From contig NZ_BDCE01000057.1 of the NCBI RefSeq assembly GCF_001613345.1, positions 186,001 to 250,000 of the forward strand: a DNA stretch of 64,000 bases, given 5' to 3'. The stretch comes from Nocardia uniformis NBRC 13702. GTDB taxonomy: Bacteria; Actinomycetota; Actinomycetes; Mycobacteriales; Mycobacteriaceae. This document shows, piece after piece, positions 60,177 to 64,000 of the stretch (position 1 is the stretch's first letter; the number at the start of each line of letters is the position of its first letter). The notes beneath the pieces are model-generated. The model worked only from the letters and a program-made list of their open reading frames with translations, did no database searches and was not told the DNA's origin. Made by a program: the position numbers and the translations under genes.

Positions 60177-60544
60177 GCCGAATCCTCTTTTCCCTCGATC
60201 TGTTCGCCCGATTTATGGGCGGCTACTGCCACACCCTCGGAAGTGACCTGCCGGGTGAGCAACAACTCACAGACTACGCATGGGCACTGACGAATTGAGT
60301 ATGGAGCTGCCGTAATCTGGTGGCTACCAATAGAACTGGCTGCCCTGATGGTCAGCGATGAATGGAACCCGGTGTCGCGGTGGCAATCTCATGGTCTCCC
60401 TTCAATTGGCTAGTGCCGCATCTCCGGCGCTTTGCCCGGTACGGCCGGGCGTCGGCCCGGAGCGATTCGGATAGCAGAAAACCTGCGTGACCGGCCATTC
60501 TTCGCGATACGCTCAGTATGCCTGCGATTGGTGAGGGGTGTGGG
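60177..60544. other. divergent promoter region of TerY-P triad and helicase
   Basis: 368 bases without a gene. It holds an inverted GC-rich repeat near 60435-60460 (GCCCGG..CCGGGC type), probably a hairpin, but no clear -10/-35 on either strand. Confidence 0.4.
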
Positions 60545-63361
60545 GTGATCGATCCACGACGTGTGGCTGTACTGATTCAAAATCCAGCGAACGGAGCGTA
60601 CGAGGACCGCACCAAGGACATCCGGGAACTGCATCCCATGGCGGGTGGTGTGCGGATCGCCTTTAGGGCCGGTAGGCCCTACGAGTACGGGTCGCAGCGT
60701 GTGCTGGTGTTGGAAAATCCCAAGGTCGTTTCGCCCGATGCGCGGGTGCGGATCGCCGTCGAGGGGCAGCTGTGGGAGAACGTGACCGAGGCGTACCACT
60801 TCACCGCGCAAGATCGGGGGTGGTGGCACATCTTCTACGGCAATTCCGGCAAGTATGCCGCTCGGCCGACGGAATGTGTCGAGATCATCCCGAACGGGGC
60901 AGGCGAGCCGCGAGCGGCTGCGATCCTGGCGTACTGGAAAGCCGTGGCCGAACGGCTTCCAGAGGGAGGCCAGTCCCTGCGTGAGGCATACAGCCGGTCG
61001 ATGTTTGTCCATCCCGAGAGCGCGCTGTACCGCTACCTGCATGCCTTACCGATCGAACCCACCGAGCGTCCCGCCTCGCCTCCGCTATACCCGTTCCACA
61101 CCAATCTCAGCCAGCGGGCAGCCATCGAAAACGCGCTCCGGCATACGATTTCGGTGATCGACGGGCCACCGGGAACTGGGAAGACACAGACCATTCTGAA
61201 CCTGATCGCCAATGTCATCGTCGACGAATCGAAGACCGTGGCCGTCGTCTCGTCGAACAACACCGCCGTGGACAATGTCCACACCAAGCTCACCGAAGCC
61301 GGATTCGGCTATGTCACAGCGAATCTCGGCAGGGTTGCGAAGCAGGATACCTTCTTCGCGGAGCAATTGAATCGTAATCAGGTGGTCGAGGGGTTGCGCG
61401 GATCGCCCGAGCTGATGCTGCCTCGAACCGAGGAGATGGTCACCCGGGATGGCCGACTACTGGGTCTGCGAGAAGCCGAACGGCAACTCGCACAGCTGAA
61501 TTCCGAGCACGCCAACTATGGGCTGGAACGCAGTCACTTCATGGGCTACTTCGACCGGCACGAACTGCCCGATCAAGAGCAGTTGCCGGTCCTGCGGTGG
61601 GGATCGGCGAAGATCCTCGCCTTCATCGCCGCGACCGACCCGGATCTGGCGCGCACCAGCGGGATCGCGCGCATGGTTGATCGGATCGGGAACTACTTCA
61701 GATATCGGTCGATGCGGTACGCCGACGCACAGGATGTCGATGTCGTGTTGCGGCTGCAACGGCTCTACTACGATAAGAAGATCGCCGAGCTCGAGCAGCT
61801 GATCGGCAAAGTCCGAAAATCATTGGATAGCGCGAACTTCGAGCAGCTCGCGGAGGAACAGCGTCAACTATCCGTGGGCTGGCTCACCGAGCACCTGCGC
61901 CGACGTTACGCAGACCGCGCGACGCGGCGATACGACCGCGGATCATATCGGCGGAAGTGGGCTGAGTTCCGCCGTGACTACCCCGTCATCCTGAGCACCT
62001 GTCATTCGCTGGAACGCAGCATCGGCAGCGGCCAGCTCATCGACTACCTCGTCATCGATGAAGCATCGCAGGTCGATCTGCTCGCCGCTGGAGTGGCCTT
62101 GGCGTCCTGCCGCAATCTGATCATTGTCGGCGACCTACGGCAGTTGCAGCCCATCGACAGCGTCAAGGAATCCGCGTGCCCACCCGCCCCGGCACCCGCG
62201 TATCGCTATCAGGAGAACAGTATTCTGTCCTCACTGATCGAGCTGTACGGTGACTCGCTGCCCCGCGTGATGTTGCGGGAGCACTACCGCTGCGATCCGA
62301 GCATTATCGGATTCTGCAATCAGAAGTTCTACGAGGACAACCTCATTCCCTTCACGCTGAGCGCTCCGGGGTACCAGTCCATGGTGGTGGCGCGGACAGT
62401 GGAAGGCAACCACATGCGCCAGTTCGGTCGTCAGGTCGATGTGAACCGTGGTCGGATCAATCAGCGGGAAATCGATGTCATTCAGCGAGAAGTGCTGCCG
62501 CGGTTCTGCGCTGACTTCCCACCCGACCAGATTGGAGTCACCACTCCCTATCGCAAACAGGCAGACAGGGTGACCGACGCGCTCATCGAGAGCGTCGAGA
62601 GCATCGAGTCCGACACCGTCCACAGTTTCCAGGGCCGCGAGAAGGACGCCATCGTGATGACCACCGTCCTGGATGAAACCAAGAGCGGCCATGCCGGTCT
62701 GCGGCACGCGGATGGACCAGAATTGGTCAATGTGGCAGTCTCACGCGCCAGAAAACGCTTCGTTCTCGTGACCAATCACGACATGCTGCCGCAAAGCAGG
62801 AATCTCCGCGATCTGATCGGATACATCCATTACCAAAATCTCGACAAGGAGGTCTTCGACAGTTCAATCGTATCGGTATTCGATCTTCTATATCGGGACT
62901 ATTCGATGCGACTCCGTCCGCTGGCCGCCCGCGTCCGGAGGGAATCTGACCACAAATCGGAAGACATCATGCGAACAGTCCTGGAAGACCTGTTGAGAGA
63001 GACAGAATTCCACGGACTCGGGTTCAAAGAACAGGTGCTGCTCAAGAACCTGCTACCGGATACCAACCGCCTCACGCCGGACCAGCAACGATTCGTCCGT
63101 ACCCGCTCGTCTTCGGTCGACTTCGACCTCTACAACCGCGTCACGAAGCAACGAGTGTGCGTAATCGAGGTAGACGGCTTCGAGTTCCATGAGAATGACC
63201 CCAAGCAGCTCGCCCGGGACGTACTGAAGAACGCGATCTGTCGGGCGTACCGGATACCCCTGCTCCGATTTCCCACTACGGGTAGTGATGAAGTTGAACG
63301 TCTGCGCCGGGAACTCGCCGCGCTTGTTCGCGGTCGAACGGCAGCGAATCCCACGTCCTGA
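60545..63361 (+). CDS. SF1 (UPF1/Dna2-like) helicase fused to DUF2726-type nuclease
   Basis: About 938 residues. Helicase motifs: Walker A GPPGTGKT at 207-214, Walker B VIDEASQVD at about 504-512, VGDLRQLQPIDS, MLREHYRCDPSIIGF, TVHSFQGREKDAIVMT and VAVSRARKRFVLVTN (motif VI). C-terminal 120 residues: FKEQVLLKNLLP, then VCVIEVDGFEFHENDPKQLA and RIPLLRFPTTG, the DUF2726 PD-(D/E)xK pattern. Helicase-nuclease fusions of this type occur in phage-defence loci and with TerY-P triads. The GTG at 60545 has GAGGGG at six bases; an ATG at 60518 is also in frame. Divergent from the triad. Confidence 0.87.
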   Translation: MIDPRRVAVLIQNPANGAYEDRTKDIRELHPMAGGVRIAFRAGRPYEYGSQRVLVLENPKVVSPDARVRIAVEGQLWENVTEAYHFTAQDRGWWHIFYGNSGKYAARPTECVEIIPNGAGEPRAAAILAYWKAVAERLPEGGQSLREAYSRSMFVHPESALYRYLHALPIEPTERPASPPLYPFHTNLSQRAAIENALRHTISVIDGPPGTGKTQTILNLIANVIVDESKTVAVVSSNNTAVDNVHTKLTEAGFGYVTANLGRVAKQDTFFAEQLNRNQVVEGLRGSPELMLPRTEEMVTRDGRLLGLREAERQLAQLNSEHANYGLERSHFMGYFDRHELPDQEQLPVLRWGSAKILAFIAATDPDLARTSGIARMVDRIGNYFRYRSMRYADAQDVDVVLRLQRLYYDKKIAELEQLIGKVRKSLDSANFEQLAEEQRQLSVGWLTEHLRRRYADRATRRYDRGSYRRKWAEFRRDYPVILSTCHSLERSIGSGQLIDYLVIDEASQVDLLAAGVALASCRNLIIVGDLRQLQPIDSVKESACPPAPAPAYRYQENSILSSLIELYGDSLPRVMLREHYRCDPSIIGFCNQKFYEDNLIPFTLSAPGYQSMVVARTVEGNHMRQFGRQVDVNRGRINQREIDVIQREVLPRFCADFPPDQIGVTTPYRKQADRVTDALIESVESIESDTVHSFQGREKDAIVMTTVLDETKSGHAGLRHADGPELVNVAVSRARKRFVLVTNHDMLPQSRNLRDLIGYIHYQNLDKEVFDSSIVSVFDLLYRDYSMRLRPLAARVRRESDHKSEDIMRTVLEDLLRETEFHGLGFKEQVLLKNLLPDTNRLTPDQQRFVRTRSSSVDFDLYNRVTKQRVCVIEVDGFEFHENDPKQLARDVLKNAICRAYRIPLLRFPTTGSDEVERLRRELAALVRGRTAANPTS

Positions 63362-63615
63362 ACGAAATGCGCTTATCGTGGGCGGCCGTACCTGATCGAT
63401 CGCGTACTCCTCGGCCTTGGTGAGGTCGGCCGCGACGCAATGAGTGCGCTTACGCAGGAAACGCTGCACGCCGTCGAGGTGAAGCTGTCGCCCGAGCAGT
63501 CCGAGGCTCATGGTTGTCAGGCGGAGAAGATCCCCTGTAGGAAGCTGCCGACGCGCCCCACCACGGTGAGATCTGGCAAGCCCGACCGGTAGGTTTGAAA
63601 ACGCTTGCCCGAGCG

Positions 63616-63621
63616 TATAAT
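63616..63621 (+). promoter_or_regulatory. TATAAT -10 box of the tRNA gene
   Basis: A consensus -10 hexamer starts 15 bases before the 5' end of the tRNA, so transcription would start about three bases before it. A TTGAAA lies 14 bases upstream, shorter than the standard 17. Confidence 0.55.
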
Positions 63622-63630
63622 CGGGTGCAT

Positions 63631-63704
63631 TGCGGCGTAGCGCAGTTTGGTAGCGCAGCGGCTTCATATGCCGCAGGTCGAAGGTTCGAATCCTTCCACC
63701 GCCA
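63631..63704 (+). tRNA. tRNA with CAU anticodon (Met-type)
   Basis: Full cloverleaf: D stem GCGC/GCGC with AGTTTGGTA loop, anticodon stem GCGGC/GCCGC with loop TTCATAT (anticodon CAT), five-base variable arm, T stem GAAGG/CCTTC with TTCGAAT loop, discriminator A, no encoded CCA. The acceptor stem has two mismatches: T1-C72 and C6-A67. Initiator tRNAs lack the 1-72 pair, but this one lacks the GGG/CCC anticodon-stem pairs of initiators, so it is elongator-like or an Ile-CAU type, possibly altered. Its place at the border of the island makes it a candidate integration site. Confidence 0.82.
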
Positions 63705-63707
63705 CTA

Positions 63708-63989
63708 TTATCCGGCGATCGAGCCCAGCGTTTCGAGGATCTGCTTCCAGGATTCGACTGTCTGTTGGACCTGGGGTCCTGCCTGCAAGCCTGCCAGGAG
63801 GGATCTCATGACCCCGGCGCGCCGCTCCTCGGGGGGCCTGTTTGCTTCCTGCGTGAGGTTTTCCAGGTTTCCAAGCAAATGGCCGCGAAGGTCGTCGTCT
63901 CCTTCGGTGTCGGCCAGGATAGCGTCTTCCAGCGCCGCGAGTGCTGCCCCAACTTGGGAGTCGCCGCCCTGATAGACAACGTTCGACAT
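63708..63989 (-). CDS. small acidic helical protein of unknown function
   Basis: 93 residues from ATG, all helical: DSQVGAALAALEDAILADTE, HLLGNLENLTQEANRPPEER, AGVMRSLLAGLQAGPQVQQT. A Pro-Pro-Glu-Glu-Arg-Arg turn divides two helical pairs. No signal or membrane segment. Similar short helical domains occur beside STAND and nuclease defence genes, but I do not recognise a specific family. It is convergent with the tRNA and ends three bases after it. Confidence 0.5.
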   Translation of the reverse strand: MSNVVYQGGDSQVGAALAALEDAILADTEGDDDLRGHLLGNLENLTQEANRPPEERRAGVMRSLLAGLQAGPQVQQTVESWKQILETLGSIAG

Positions 63990-64000
63990 GCTCTTGCCCC

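Noticed and set aside
63370..63560. minus-strand frame reading LLGRQLHLDGVQRFLRKRTH after the helicase
   Set aside because: It has some coding character and might be a gene stump, but there is no start, stop context or family to support it.

Overview
The window is high-GC actinobacterial DNA. Its gene content points to a mycolic-acid-containing actinomycete, most likely Nocardia or a close relative. The indicators are an MspA-type outer-membrane porin, an EspG/EspC/PPE-like set of type VII (ESX) secretion accessory genes, a cutinase, DUF4254 and DUF6933 proteins, and several XRE-DUF5753/DUF397-type regulators. This is inference from protein families; no rRNA or core housekeeping gene is present. 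Almost everything looks accessory, so the window is probably an integrative conjugative element, a large plasmid, or a genomic island stack.

Layout. (1) 1-6.2 kb, minus strand: the upstream end of a conjugation (type IV secretion-like) operon. It starts with a cutinase-family protein, followed by a P-loop-like protein, two small two-helix membrane proteins, a lipoprotein and its membrane-anchored paralogue, a VirB6/TrbL-like polytopic protein, and an SCO6880-family protein that runs off the left edge. The matching MobF relaxase/helicase TraA lies at 32.6-38.2 kb. (2) 6.6-13 kb: small regulators (DUF4254 protein, XRE-DUF5753/DUF397 pair, an ECF sigma factor coupled to an RsbT-like HATPase, a SHOCT protein), one intact alpha/beta hydrolase and a relic of another. 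(3) 13.4-17.9 kb: a tightly coupled three-gene operon of AAA/TPR ATPase, class V PLP enzyme and APH(6)-like kinase. (4) 18.5-23 kb: MspA porin, a small membrane protein, an exported polymorphic toxin with a C-terminal Ntox30-type domain, its likely immunity gene, and an orphan Imm8-type immunity gene. (5) 23.1-30.6 kb: an ESX-accessory/substrate cluster (EspG-like chaperone, PPE-like Q-rich protein, EspC-like small protein, WXG-headed 843-residue protein, lipoproteins). (6) 30.8-47.2 kb: a second alpha/beta hydrolase, TraA with an associated small gene, a methyltransferase, an FAD oxidase, MmyB-type and PAS/GAF-like proteins, and YdeI-like proteins. (7) 47.3-63.4 kb: a probable defence island. 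It begins at a dead ISKra4-like transposase tail. It holds an LCAT-like lipase coupled to a caspase-like/STAND NTPase/WD40 protein that is interrupted by a frameshift, an Mrr-type nuclease with coiled coil, an M48 membrane metalloprotease, a TerY-P triad (VWA, PP2C, kinase with OB-like region) whose kinase has a membrane anchor and an extracytoplasmic domain, and an SF1 helicase fused to a DUF2726-type nuclease. (8) 63.6 kb: a CAU-anticodon tRNA with its own TATAAT box, then a small unknown gene.

How the parts may work together. The left operon plus TraA would move the element. The porin/toxin/immunity operon and the ESX cluster together look like an envelope-crossing competition system for a cell with a mycomembrane. 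The right-hand 16 kb looks like stacked anti-phage or cell-suicide systems. The lipase plus caspase-STAND-WD40 unit and the membrane-spanning TerY-P kinase are the most likely to be new variants.
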